A stretch of 64,000 nucleotides of DNA. Source: Acidobacteriota bacterium. GTDB taxonomy: Bacteria > Acidobacteriota > Vicinamibacteria > Vicinamibacterales > Vicinamibacteraceae. Positions 1-7,829 of this stretch are shown piece by piece. The translations under genes were made by a program, and so were the position numbers. The notes below the pieces were generated by a model, which searched no databases, had not been told where the DNA came from, and worked only from the letters and a program-made list of their open reading frames with translations. Numbering within the stretch: the stretch's first letter is position 1; every line of letters starts with the position of its first letter. Where the stretch lies: NCBI GenBank assembly GCA_020845575.1, contig JADLFL010000024.1, forward strand, positions 51,421-115,420, written 5' to 3'.

Positions 1-1698
1 ACCCGGCAGCCCGCGCGCTTCGGCAAGCGCGGGAGCCAGTTGACCCACCCACCCCACGTCCACGCGCCCGCCGGCATCCGCCCTGACGACGCGCGCTGCG
101 CGGCCCGGCATGAACGCGGCGTGATCGGCCGGCTCGAGCGTGAGGGGCGTGCGAAGGACGTCGCCGATGCGTGCGACGACGCCGATGACGTCGTACACGT
201 CCACGGGACGGCCACTGCGGCTCCAGTGTTCAGGCGCGGCGGCGCCCGTCCACGCGACTGCCACGCCATGCGTCTCGCCATGCGCGTCGGTGAAGCGCGT
301 GCCGAGTTCGAACAGCCGGATGTCGCGATGTTCGCGCCGGCGATTGTGCGAGAGACTGTCGATCACGCCCGGCAGCACCCAGGGCCGCAGGACGGCGAAG
401 AGCTCCGACAGCGGATTCGCGATGGCGATCGGTGCCGCGTCGAACGGCGCCGCCGCGGCCCGCTCGATGAACGTGAACGTCACGGCCTCCGCGAAGCCGG
501 CGCCCACGAGCATGTCGCGTACGCGCGCGTCGCGCACCAGACGCGGCGCCGTCCGGGCGGGCGGAGCAGCGAGCGGCGGGAACGTCACGGGCAGGCGGTC
601 GTAGCCAGCACACCGCGCGACTTCCTCGATGAGGTCTTCTTCGCGCGTTACGTCCCCGCGCCATCCGGGGATGGTCGCGATCCACGCAGGTCCGTTCGCG
701 TCATCGTCGTGCGCGAGGCCGAAGCCGAGCGACGTCAGGATCGACTCGACTTCCGCAACGGGCACCTCCATGCCGAGCACGCGCGCGATGCGTGGCCATC
801 GCAGGCGCACGGTGCGCAGCGCAAGTGCCGGCGTCCCCGCGACCACGTCGCCGCCACGCACGCGACCGGCGCCGATCTGCGTCAGTACCTCCACGGCGCG
901 GTGCAGGGCACGCAGCGGCATCGAGGGATCGGTACCGCGCTCGAAGCGATACGAGGCCTCGGTCGAGAGCTGGAGCCGGCGTCGGGTGCGGCGCACCTGC
1001 GCAGGCTCGAAGTACGCACTTTCGAGTGCGATGGTTTTCGTTGTCGCGCCGATCTCGGTCGCGTCACCGCCCATCACGCCCGCCACCGCCTGCGCGCCGG
1101 CATCGTCGGCGATCACCAGCATGTCGTCGGCGAGCGTGCGCGCCACGCCGTCGAGCGTGGTCAGGCGTTCGCCCGCGTGCGCGGTGCGCACGGTCAGCTG
1201 ATGTCCGGCGATCGTGTCGTAGTCGAACGCGTGCAGCGGCTGGTTCAGCTCGAGCAGCACGTAGTTGGTGACGTCGACGATGTTGTTGATCGAGCGGACG
1301 CCGGCGAGCGTGAGTCGCTCGACGAGCCAGGTGGGGGAGGGGCCCACCGTGACGTCCATCATCGCCGCGCAATAGAGCGGGCACAGATCCGCGCGTTCGA
1401 CAGACACACGCAGCGCGGCGCCGTCGTTCTGCGCGACGCGTGCCTCGGCAACCGCCGGCACGGGCACGCGCAGCGGCACGCCGTAGCGCACCGCCACTTC
1501 GCGCGCCATGCCGAGCACGCTCAGGCAGTCGGGCCTGTTCGCGGTGATCTCGAAGTCGATCACGGCATCGTCTGGCCGCCCCTCGACGGAATCGACGGCG
1601 GCGACCTCGAACCCGCGCATGGAGAGATCGTTTGCGAGCTGGTCGATGGTGACCGGCACGTCGACGTAGTCACGCAACCACGAGACGAGGATTCTCAC
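1..1698 (-). CDS. pheT: Phenylalanyl-tRNA synthetase beta subunit, 3' end outside window
   Basis: Beta chain of the cytoplasmic alpha2-beta2 enzyme that charges tRNA-Phe. The reverse strand reads from a GTG whose last two bases overlap the pheS TGA stop, giving tight coupling. The N-terminus (MRILVSWLRDYVDV) and the B3/B4-type motifs NNIVDVTNYV and QPLHAFDYD identify it. The usual tRNA_bind (OB-fold) insert after the first 40 residues is absent: GFEV is followed almost at once by FEITANRPDCLSVLG. This is therefore a short form of the family. About 566 codons are visible and the C-terminal part, including the anticodon-binding domain, lies left of the window. Confidence 0.93.
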   Translation of the reverse strand, partial: MRILVSWLRDYVDVPVTIDQLANDLSMRGFEVAAVDSVEGRPDDAVIDFEITANRPDCLSVLGMAREVAVRYGVPLRVPVPAVAEARVAQNDGAALRVSVERADLCPLYCAAMMDVTVGPSPTWLVERLTLAGVRSINNIVDVTNYVLLELNQPLHAFDYDTIAGHQLTVRTAHAGERLTTLDGVARTLADDMLVIADDAGAQAVAGVMGGDATEIGATTKTIALESAYFEPAQVRRTRRRLQLSTEASYRFERGTDPSMPLRALHRAVEVLTQIGAGRVRGGDVVAGTPALALRTVRLRWPRIARVLGMEVPVAEVESILTSLGFGLAHDDDANGPAWIATIPGWRGDVTREEDLIEEVARCAGYDRLPVTFPPLAAPPARTAPRLVRDARVRDMLVGAGFAEAVTFTFIERAAAAPFDAAPIAIANPLSELFAVLRPWVLPGVIDSLSHNRRREHRDIRLFELGTRFTDAHGETHGVAVAWTGAAAPEHWSRSGRPVDVYDVIGVVARIGDVLRTPLTLEPADHAAFMPGRAARVVRADAGGRVDVGWVGQLAPALAEARGLPG

Positions 1699-2819
1699 GA
1701 CGCGAACTGCTCCAGGAAGCGCAGGTCGTTCTCGTAGAACGCCCTGATGTCGTCAACGCGATGGGCGAGCAGCGCGAGACGCTCGATGCCCATGCCGAAC
1801 GCGAAGCCCGTGTAGCGCTCCGGATCGATGCCCACGGCCTCGAACACCGACGGGTGCACCATCCCGCTGCCGCCGATCTCGATCCAGCCCGTGCGCTTGC
1901 ACATCGGACAGCCGGAGCCGAAGCACGACTGACAGCCGACGAAGACTTCCGCGCTCGGCTCCGTGTACGGGAAGAAGCTCGGCTTGAACATGATGGGCGT
2001 CTTCGGATCGAAGAACTCGCGCGCGAACCCGAGCAGCGTGCCCTTGAGGTCGGCCATCGTCACGTGCTCACCGACGACGAGACCCTCGACCTGCTGGAAC
2101 ATCGGCGTGTGCGTGAGATCGAGGCTGTCGCGCCGATACACCCGCCCCGGCGCGATGATGCGCACGGGTGCCCCATGCGCCTCCATGTACCGCACCTGCA
2201 CCGCCGACGTATGCGTCCGCAGCAACGTCGCCGGCCGCGGCTGTCCCCCGGGGTGCCCGTTGCCGGTTGCCGGTTGCCGTCCGCCCGTGCTGTCCGGTTG
2301 CCGGTTGCCGGTTGCCGGTTGCCGGCTGAACGCCCTTTCCAGATACAGCGTGTCCTGCGCATCGCGGGCCGGATGGTCCGCGGGCATGTTCAGCGCCTCG
2401 AAGGTGTGCCAGTCGTCTTCGGTCTCGGGGCCGTCGACGATCTCGTAGCCCATGCGCGTGAAGATGCGCTCGATGCGTTCGCGCATCGCGTTGAGCGGAT
2501 GACGCGAGCCGGCGGGCAGTGGCCGTGCGGCCAGCGTGAGATCGAGGCCCGGCGTCCGCGTGCCGCTGGCCACTGTCTCGCGGCGCGCCTCGAGGCCGGC
2601 TTCCACGGCCTGCTTCAGTTCGTTGGCCAGCCTGCCGATCTCGCGCTTCTGGTCGACGGGCGCCCTGGCGATCTCGCCGTACAAGGCCGTGACGAGCCCG
2701 TGCTTGCGGCTCAGGAAGCGATCGCGAAGGGCCTGAAGGTCGGCAGCCGTCGCCACCGCCGCCAGTGCGGTGTCGAACTCGGCCCGCAGCGCAGCCACGG
2801 AAACGGAGAGATCGGACAT
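1695..2819 (-). CDS. pheS: Phenylalanyl-tRNA synthetase alpha subunit with repeat-derived insert
   Basis: Catalytic chain of PheRS, 374 aa from the ATG at 2819 (MSDLSVSV). An N-terminal coiled coil is followed by the class II core, with LLRTHTSAVQVR, FQQVEGLVVG, PSFFPYTEPSAEV and the C-terminal FGMGIERLALL motifs all present. Between DTLYLE and LLRTHTS, where the family normally has a few residues, this protein has about 35 extra residues (roughly 163-197), containing two copies of RQPATGN. These are encoded by a 7-bp tandem repeat. The frame is preserved and all motifs are intact, so the gene is probably functional. Upstream is a terminator-like hairpin; downstream pheT overlaps. Confidence 0.96.
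   Translation of the reverse strand: MSDLSVSVAALRAEFDTALAAVATAADLQALRDRFLSRKHGLVTALYGEIARAPVDQKREIGRLANELKQAVEAGLEARRETVASGTRTPGLDLTLAARPLPAGSRHPLNAMRERIERIFTRMGYEIVDGPETEDDWHTFEALNMPADHPARDAQDTLYLERAFSRQPATGNRQPDSTGGRQPATGNGHPGGQPRPATLLRTHTSAVQVRYMEAHGAPVRIIAPGRVYRRDSLDLTHTPMFQQVEGLVVGEHVTMADLKGTLLGFAREFFDPKTPIMFKPSFFPYTEPSAEVFVGCQSCFGSGCPMCKRTGWIEIGGSGMVHPSVFEAVGIDPERYTGFAFGMGIERLALLAHRVDDIRAFYENDLRFLEQFAS
2253..2326. repeat. Heptamer tandem repeat (CCGGTTG units) inside pheS
   Basis: Two blocks of about three and four 7-bp units (CCGGTTG on the plus strand) separated by a short linker, fully inside pheS. Three units make 21 bp, which reads as the 7-residue RQPATGN repeat. The same unit occurs at eight other places in the window, mostly between genes. 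Confidence 0.9.
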
Positions 2820-2831
2820 GGGGTCCACACG

Positions 2832-2866
2832 AAAAACGGGGGCGCGCCCGCGAAGGCGGCCCCCGT
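2832..2866 (-). terminator. Hairpin with U-tract between rplT and pheS (terminator or attenuator)
   Basis: On the minus strand an 8-bp perfect stem (ACGGGGGC paired with GCCCCCGT, positions 2859-2866 and 2836-2843), with further inner pairing, is followed directly by TTTTT (2836-2832). It lies in the 71-nt gap between rplT and pheS, so it can end or attenuate the ribosomal-protein transcript before pheST. No Phe-rich leader peptide was seen. Confidence 0.7.
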
Positions 2867-2890
2867 GGAATTTCAGAACGTTTGCAATTG

Positions 2891-3259
2891 CTAAGCGTTC
2901 TGCTGCTTGAGGGCGTCCTTGGCGCGGGTGGTCAGCGCCGCAAACGCCGCGGGCTCGCTCACGGCGAGCGTGGCGAGCATCTTGCGGTCCACCGCCACGC
3001 CTGCACGCGTGAGGCCGGCGATGAACTGCGAGTAGCTGATCCCCTGCTGGCGCGCCGCGGCGTTGATGCGGATGATCCACAGCCGGCGGAAATCGCGCTT
3101 CTTGCGGCGACGGCCGACAAACGCGCTCTTGAGTGCGCGGTCCACCGCCTCCTTGGCAAAGCGGTACAGCTTGCTCTTGTTGGCGTAGTACCCCTTGGCA
3201 AGGGTCAACAACTTTTCGCGCTTCGCACGGCGCACCGTGCCACGCTTCACTCTTGGCAT
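2891..3259 (-). CDS. rplT: 50S ribosomal protein L20
   Basis: Binds 23S rRNA early in large-subunit assembly. 122 aa, the normal length, starting MPRVKRGTVRRAKREK, with the conserved GYYANKSKLYRFAKEAVDRA and RRLWIIRINAAARQQG segments. Strongly basic N-terminal half. It lies in the usual infC-rpmI-rplT order, but 170 nt downstream of rpmI because a palindromic repeat element occupies the gap. In other bacteria L20 or IF3 autoregulates this operon; no L20-binding pseudoknot was identified here. Confidence 0.97.
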   Translation of the reverse strand: MPRVKRGTVRRAKREKLLTLAKGYYANKSKLYRFAKEAVDRALKSAFVGRRRKKRDFRRLWIIRINAAARQQGISYSQFIAGLTRAGVAVDRKMLATLAVSEPAAFAALTTRAKDALKQQNA

Positions 3260-3318
3260 CGTCTTCTCCGCAGCCTCGGGGCGGCGCTCAACCGACTTGA
3301 ATCCCGGACCGCTCTACG

Positions 3319-3431
3319 AATGTCGAATGCTGAATGACAAGCCCGATGTCGCTGTCCGAAGGATGGAAGGCCCATTCCCGGCATCGCGGCATTCCCGGCA
3401 TTCATTCATTCGTCATCCTGCATTCGACATT
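3319..3431. repeat. MITE-like element with 20-bp terminal inverted repeats, GAATG family
   Basis: The 20-bp ends 3319-3338 and 3412-3431 are inverted copies matching at 18 positions; the outer 12 bp (AATGTCGAATGC) are perfect. The interior is rich in GAATG/CATTC units. The element fills the gap between rpmI and rplT, and its edge overlaps the rpmI stop codon (TTA on the plus strand at 3430-3432). It has no coding capacity. Similar GAATG units recur near 20315, 27623, 42641 and 58874. Confidence 0.75.
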
Positions 3432-3627
3432 ACTTGTACGGCAGCATCAACTCCAGCTTGCCCTGATCCTGCGCGGAGACGAGCACCGTGCCACGCAGCG
3501 CGCGCTTGCGCTTGGTGGTCTTGCTCGTCAGGATGTGCCGCTTGAACGCGCTGCCGCGCAGGAATTTGCCAGAGGCGGTCCGCTTGAACCGCTTCGAGGC
3601 GCCCTTGTGGGTCTTGAGTTTCGGCAT
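3430..3627 (-). CDS. rpmI: 50S ribosomal protein L35
   Basis: Small basic large-subunit protein of 65 aa, the family's usual length. It starts [20 protein letters not shown] and keeps the [17 protein letters not shown] segment. Start ATG at 3627. It follows infC after 76 nt containing two short GC hairpins (GGGAC/GTCCC and GCGGGC/GCCCGC). The stop codon sits at the edge of a repeat element, but the C-terminus looks normal. Confidence 0.97.
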   Translation of the reverse strand: MPKLKTHKGASKRFKRTASGKFLRGSAFKRHILTSKTTKRKRALRGTVLVSAQDQGKLELMLPYK

Positions 3628-3703
3628 GATCTGACTCGTCTTCGTTACGTGTTGCCGCGGGCCGCGTGAGCCCGCGTGTCAGGGACCTCGTGTCCCCGAA
3701 CCC

Positions 3704-4381
3704 CTAGTCCGGCTCGAGCTCCGTTGCCGCTGCCTGCGCGGCGGCTGCGAGTTCCTCCGGCGTCATCTCGGTGTCGTCGTCGTCGGCCTCGGGGCGCGGC
3801 TCGCGCTCCGGCTTGGACGGCTTCTCCAGCTTCTTGATCCCCGGACGGCCCGACAGGATGGTGTGCATCGTGTTGCCTTCCATCCGCGGGATGTTCTCGG
3901 CCACGGCGATGTCGTTCAACTCGCCGATCAGCCGCTCCAGGATCCGGCGCCCGATCTCCGGGTGCGCGATCTCGCGCCCGCGGAAGAACACCACCGCCTT
4001 GACCTTGTCGCCTTCGTGCAGGAAGCGCTGGATGTTGCGCTTCTTGAAGTCGTAGTCGTGCAGATCGACCTTCGGGCGGAACTTGACCTCCTTCACCTCG
4101 ATGGTCTTCTGGTGCTTGCGGGCCTGCCGCTGCTTCTTCTGCTCGTTGTACTGGTACTTGCCGTAATCGGTGATACGGCAGACCGGCGGCACGGCCGTAG
4201 CGGCGACTTCGACGAGATCCAGGCCCTTCGACCGGGCCAGGGCCACGGCCTGCGCCGGTGCCATGATGCCTAGCTGCGCCCCTGTCTCGTCGATCACCCG
4301 GACCTCGCGCACGCGAATGCGCTCGTTGATCCGGACCCTGTCGTCCCGTCGGGGACCCCGCATGCGATTGTCGAACGCGAT
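3704..4381 (-). CDS. infC: Translation initiation factor IF-3, probable ATC start
   Basis: IF-3 binds the 30S subunit, blocks early 50S joining and proofreads the start codon. The IF3-N domain (RINERIRVREVRVIDETGAQ) and IF3-C domain (KEVKFRPKVDLHDYDFKKRN) are intact, followed by an acidic, Ala-rich tail of about 40 residues. An ATG lies at 4363, but the only good ribosome-binding site, AAGGAGGT at 4386-4393, is 22 nt from it. The in-frame ATC at 4379-4381 lies 4 nt after that site. ATC is therefore the likely start (225 aa, beginning IAFDNRMRGP), in line with the AUU start and autoregulation known for infC elsewhere. thrS lies upstream with 47 nt to the Shine-Dalgarno site. Confidence 0.95.
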   Translation of the reverse strand: MAFDNRMRGPRRDDRVRINERIRVREVRVIDETGAQLGIMAPAQAVALARSKGLDLVEVAATAVPPVCRITDYGKYQYNEQKKQRQARKHQKTIEVKEVKFRPKVDLHDYDFKKRNIQRFLHEGDKVKAVVFFRGREIAHPEIGRRILERLIGELNDIAVAENIPRMEGNTMHTILSGRPGIKKLEKPSKPEREPRPEADDDDTEMTPEELAAAAQAAATELEPD

Positions 4382-4393
4382 AACGACCTCCTT
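4379..4393 (-). promoter_or_regulatory. Perfect Shine-Dalgarno site deciding a non-canonical infC start
   Basis: On the minus strand AAGGAGGT (4393-4386) is followed by CGTT and then ATC (4381-4379). The spacing suits ATC and is too long for the downstream ATG at 4363. IF-3 discriminates against non-canonical starts, so this arrangement would give negative feedback. Confidence 0.75.
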
Positions 4394-4440
4394 GAACGCG
4401 CCCCGTGCCCCGATCCACGATCGGCGGCGCGAAACGCTTC

Positions 4441-6399
4441 CTACACTCCGACCGGCTGTTCCGCCTGCCTGCCCTTGTTCTCGATCTCGGCCGCCGCGTC
4501 GGCGAGGAACTCGCTCACCGACCGGCTCCCCAGATCGCCGCCCTGCCGGCTCCGTACCGCGACCGCGCCGTCGGCCACTTCCTTGTCGCCGACCACCAGC
4601 ATGTACGGCACCTTCTGCAACTGGGCTTCCCGGATCTTGTACCCGATCTTCTCCTGCCGGTCATCAAGCCCCGCGCGCAGGCCCGCGGCCGTGAGCGTGG
4701 CCCGCACTTGCGCGGCATACGCCGCGTGGCGATCCGCGATGGGCAGCACGACGGCCTGCACCGGCGCCAGCCACAGCGGGAACGCTCCGGCGAAATGCTC
4801 GATCAACAGCGCGATGAACCGCTCGAAACTGCCGAAGATCGCCCTGTGGATCACCACGGGCCGATGCTCGGCGTTGTCGGCCCCCACGTACTTCAGGTCG
4901 AAGCGCTCGGGGAGCTGATAGTCGAGCTGAATCGTGGCGCACTGCCACTTGCGGCCGATCGCGTCGGTGACGTCGAAGTCGACCTTCGGCCCGTAGAACG
5001 CGCCGTCGCCTTCGTTGATCGTGTAGGCAAGCCTCGCCGATTCGAGCGCCTGCTTCAACTGCGCTTCGGCGTGATCCCACGTCTCGCGCTGCCCGAGGTA
5101 TTGGTCCGGCCGCGTCGAGAGCTTCACCTCATAGGTCAGCCCGAGGTCGCCGTACACGCGCTGGACCAAGCCGAGCAGCCGGTGGACTTCCTCGCCGATC
5201 TGCTCCTGCGTCACGAAACAGTGCGCATCGTCCTGCGAGAACTGCCGCACGCGCGTGAGTCCGCCGAGCACGCCCGACGCCTCGTTGCGGTGCAGGGCCG
5301 TCTGCTCGTGCAACCGCAGCGGCAGGTCGCGATAGCTCCGCATCTGGCTGGCGAAGACGAGCATGTGCCCGGGGCAGTTCATCGCCTTGAGGGCCATCTC
5401 CTCGCCCTCGGCGGCCTCGAGCGTGAACATGTTGTCGCGGTAGTGGTACCAGTGCCCCGACGTTTCCCACAGCGCCTTGTTGAAGAGCAGCGGGGTCTTC
5501 ACTTCGTCGTAGCCGGCCGGATACAGCACCGCGCGCATGTACTCGGCAAGGCCGTTGTAGAGCACCGTGCCCTTGTGCAGCCAGAACGCCGCACCCGGCG
5601 CCCACGGATGGAACATGAACAGGCCCGTTTCGCGGCCCACCTTGCGGTGGTCGCGCTTCTTGGCCTCTTCGAGCCGCGCCAGATACGCCTGGAGCTCCTT
5701 GTCGGAGAAGAACGCCGTGCCGTAGATGCGCTGCATCGGCTGGTTCTTCGCGTCGCCCTTCCAGTACGCACTCGACGTCGTCGTCAGCGTGAAGGCCTTG
5801 AGGCGGCCCGTCGACGGCACGTGCGGTCCGCGACAGAAGTCGACGAAGGTTTCTCGGTCCTTGATCGTGTAGACCGACACCTCCGCCTGCCCCTGCGTGT
5901 TCTCCTCGATGAGCTGCACCTTGAGCGGCTCGCCACGATCGGCGAAGAAGCGCAGAGCCTCCTCGCGCGGCCACATCTGTCGCTCGAACACCTCGTCGGC
6001 CTGCGCCAGCCGACGCATTTCGGCCTCGATCTTCTCGAGATCCTCAGGGACGAACGGCCGCTCGACCACGAAGTCGTAGTAGAAGCCGGGCGGCTCGTCG
6101 ATGACCGGCCCGATGCCGCACTGCGTGCCCGGGAACAGCCTGGTGACGGCCGCGGCCAGCAGGTGCGCCGTGCTGTGCCGGTAGACCTTCAGGGCGTCTG
6201 GGCCGTCGGCCGTGAGGATCCGGACCCGTGCGTCGCGCGTCAGCGGGTACGACAGGTCCACGATCTCATCGTCCACCTGTGCGGCAAGGGCCACCTTCGC
6301 GAGGCGCGGAGACACGCCCCCCGCCACGTCCCGAACGGGCGTGTCGACAGGAACGGATCGCGTGGATCCATCCGGAAGCGTGACAACGACGGACATCAT
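4441..6399 (-). CDS. thrS: Threonyl-tRNA synthetase
   Basis: Charges tRNA-Thr; class II synthetase with an editing domain. Domains in order: TGS at residues 1-60 (VVVTLPDGSTRSV); the editing/SAD domain with HSTAHLLAAA near residue 75 and FCRGPHVPSTG; the class II core with the zinc-site motif MNCPGHMLVF, ASGVLGGLTRVRQFSQDDAH and GPKVDFDVTDAIGRKWQ; and the C-terminal anticodon-binding domain. The start is ATG 6399 (or the adjacent ATG 6396). A longer frame exists only from a TTG at 6444 and adds no family sequence. 652 aa is normal. It heads the thrS-infC-rpmI-rplT-pheST cluster. Confidence 0.96.
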   Translation of the reverse strand: MMSVVVTLPDGSTRSVPVDTPVRDVAGGVSPRLAKVALAAQVDDEIVDLSYPLTRDARVRILTADGPDALKVYRHSTAHLLAAAVTRLFPGTQCGIGPVIDEPPGFYYDFVVERPFVPEDLEKIEAEMRRLAQADEVFERQMWPREEALRFFADRGEPLKVQLIEENTQGQAEVSVYTIKDRETFVDFCRGPHVPSTGRLKAFTLTTTSSAYWKGDAKNQPMQRIYGTAFFSDKELQAYLARLEEAKKRDHRKVGRETGLFMFHPWAPGAAFWLHKGTVLYNGLAEYMRAVLYPAGYDEVKTPLLFNKALWETSGHWYHYRDNMFTLEAAEGEEMALKAMNCPGHMLVFASQMRSYRDLPLRLHEQTALHRNEASGVLGGLTRVRQFSQDDAHCFVTQEQIGEEVHRLLGLVQRVYGDLGLTYEVKLSTRPDQYLGQRETWDHAEAQLKQALESARLAYTINEGDGAFYGPKVDFDVTDAIGRKWQCATIQLDYQLPERFDLKYVGADNAEHRPVVIHRAIFGSFERFIALLIEHFAGAFPLWLAPVQAVVLPIADRHAAYAAQVRATLTAAGLRAGLDDRQEKIGYKIREAQLQKVPYMLVVGDKEVADGAVAVRSRQGGDLGSRSVSEFLADAAAEIENKGRQAEQPVGV

Positions 6400-6466
6400 G
6401 CCGCGAACACTGGTCTCCACAGCCGGAGCCGGCTGGGCCTGCAACCGGTGGGCGGATGGCTGAAAT

Positions 6467-6542
6467 TGGTAGGCACGGGCGGAATCGAACCGCCGACCTC
6501 CTGCGTGTCAAGCAGGCGCTCTAACCCCTGAGCTACGCGCCT
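6467..6542 (-). tRNA. tRNA-Val (anticodon GAC), CCA encoded
   Basis: A 76-nt cloverleaf on the minus strand. The 7-bp acceptor stem is AGGCGCG with CGTGCCT (one G-U pair). D-arm GCTCAGGGGTTAGAGC, anticodon stem CCTGC/GCAGG around loop TTGACAC (anticodon GAC), and T-arm GGCGG-TTCGATT-CCGCC. The discriminator A is followed by genomic CCA (6469-6467). Confidence 0.95.
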
Positions 6543-6650
6543 ATAGCCGTTCGCACACGTCCATGTGCGAACGCCCATGGTACAGCGGAGCCGTTGGAAC
6601 ACGCAAGATTTCACGTGTGCGACGACCCGATCTCGTCCATGTGGCGTCTT

Positions 6651-7829
6651 CTATGCCGCGGCCCTGGCAGGAGCCTGGCCCGTGGCCGTTTCGATGGCCT
6701 TGTCGAGGATGGGATCCTCGGTGGGCGGCGGCGCGCCGAACTCGACGTCCGGCTCGGCGACCGGCACGGCCGGCACCAACCCCGTGCCGTGGATGGCCGT
6801 GCCTTTCGGCGTCAGCCAGCGGGCGTGGGTCAGCCAGAGCGCGCTGCCGTCTGGCAGCTTGACCAGTTTCTGCGCCGCGGCCCTGCCGAGCGTCCGCTCG
6901 CCGACGGTCTTCGCCCTGTCGTTGTCCACCAGCGCCGCCGCGAACACCTCGGCCGCTTGCGACGTGCCGTTGGTGGTCAGCAGGGTGACAGGCATCGTGA
7001 TGGCACCGTCGCCGGTCTGCGCCTCGGTCTTCTGCTGCCCCTGCCCGCGGGCTTCGAGGATCGCCAGCGTGCCCGACTTCACGAACAGGCGCGCGGTGTC
7101 CACGCCGAGCGCCGGCTCGCCGTCGGTGGTGTGGCGCAGGTCGATGAGCACCTGCGTGGCACCCTGCTTGGTGACGTCGGTCACCGCCTGCTTCACGCGG
7201 GCCGCCGTCTGCGTGCTGAACGCCGGTACCCGTACCAGCCCCACCCCGGGTGCCACGATGCGGGTGGTGACGGCCGGGTCGAGCGGCGCCGCGCGCGTGA
7301 GGGGAACTTCGTGCACGTCCGTCTGGCTGCCGCGCAGCACGGTGAGCGCCACGCTGGATCCGACAGCCCCCCGCAGCAGGCGCTCGCCTTCGTGGACCGA
7401 CATGTGGCGCGTGGACTTGCCGTCGATCGCCCTGATGTAGTCGCCCGTGTGCAGGCCGGCCTTGGCCGCGGGCGAACCGTCGCGCGCCGCCACCACGCGC
7501 AGGTAGTACTGGCGCGTGAGCGCGATCCCCGTCACGCCGGGTGCAGCGGATGCGGGGGCGTCGAGCAGCTTCACCTGCGCGGCGTCGAGATAGGAGCTGT
7601 CGGGGTCGAGCCCTTCGGCCAGCCCGAGCATCGCGCCGTCGAGCACCGTCTCCGGGTTCGGTTCCTCGACATAGCTGCCGAAGATGAGCGACACGACATC
7701 GTCGAACACGCGCAGGTGCGGGTATGCACCCGGCGCTGAGCGCTGCTGGCCGAGCAGGCCGCCAACGAGAGTGAACACGACCAGCGGTGTCGTGAGCGTC
7801 AGGACGAGAAGTCGCGTGCGCGTGGTCAT
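6651..7829 (-). CDS. S41 (C-terminal processing) peptidase homologue lacking catalytic Ser and Lys
   Basis: A 392-aa membrane-anchored or exported protein. It has an N-terminal hydrophobic segment (about residues 7-27), a PDZ-like region containing AARDGSPAAKAGLHTGDYI, and the S41 fold. In active Ctp/Prc enzymes the motif is GSASASE with the middle Ser as nucleophile, and a Lys 25 residues later in TFGKG. Here the aligned segments are GTSQAAE and TLGRAAA, so the nucleophile position is Gln and the general base is Arg. It is probably a pseudoenzyme that may still bind peptides or partners. ATG 7829 overlaps the stop of the upstream EnvC-like gene (ATGA), so the two are co-translated. Confidence 0.85.
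   Translation of the reverse strand: MTTRTRLLVLTLTTPLVVFTLVGGLLGQQRSAPGAYPHLRVFDDVVSLIFGSYVEEPNPETVLDGAMLGLAEGLDPDSSYLDAAQVKLLDAPASAAPGVTGIALTRQYYLRVVAARDGSPAAKAGLHTGDYIRAIDGKSTRHMSVHEGERLLRGAVGSSVALTVLRGSQTDVHEVPLTRAAPLDPAVTTRIVAPGVGLVRVPAFSTQTAARVKQAVTDVTKQGATQVLIDLRHTTDGEPALGVDTARLFVKSGTLAILEARGQGQQKTEAQTGDGAITMPVTLLTTNGTSQAAEVFAAALVDNDRAKTVGERTLGRAAAQKLVKLPDGSALWLTHARWLTPKGTAIHGTGLVPAVPVAEPDVEFGAPPPTEDPILDKAIETATGQAPARAAA

Noticed and set aside
40..1737. Long plus-strand open frame of 565 codons at the left end
   Set aside because: It is antisense to pheT, is Arg/His-rich with no family motif, and arises from high-GC codon bias.
2253..2326. CRISPR array
   Set aside because: Units are 7 bp and contiguous with no unique spacers, and they lie inside pheS. 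No cas gene is present.
6400..6444. TTG start for thrS at 6444
   Set aside because: Adds 15 residues unlike the family; ATG 6399/6396 directly precedes the TGS domain.
4405..6531. Plus-strand open frame of about 700 codons over thrS
   Set aside because: Antisense shadow of thrS; low-complexity Arg/Leu/His composition and it reads through the tRNA gene.
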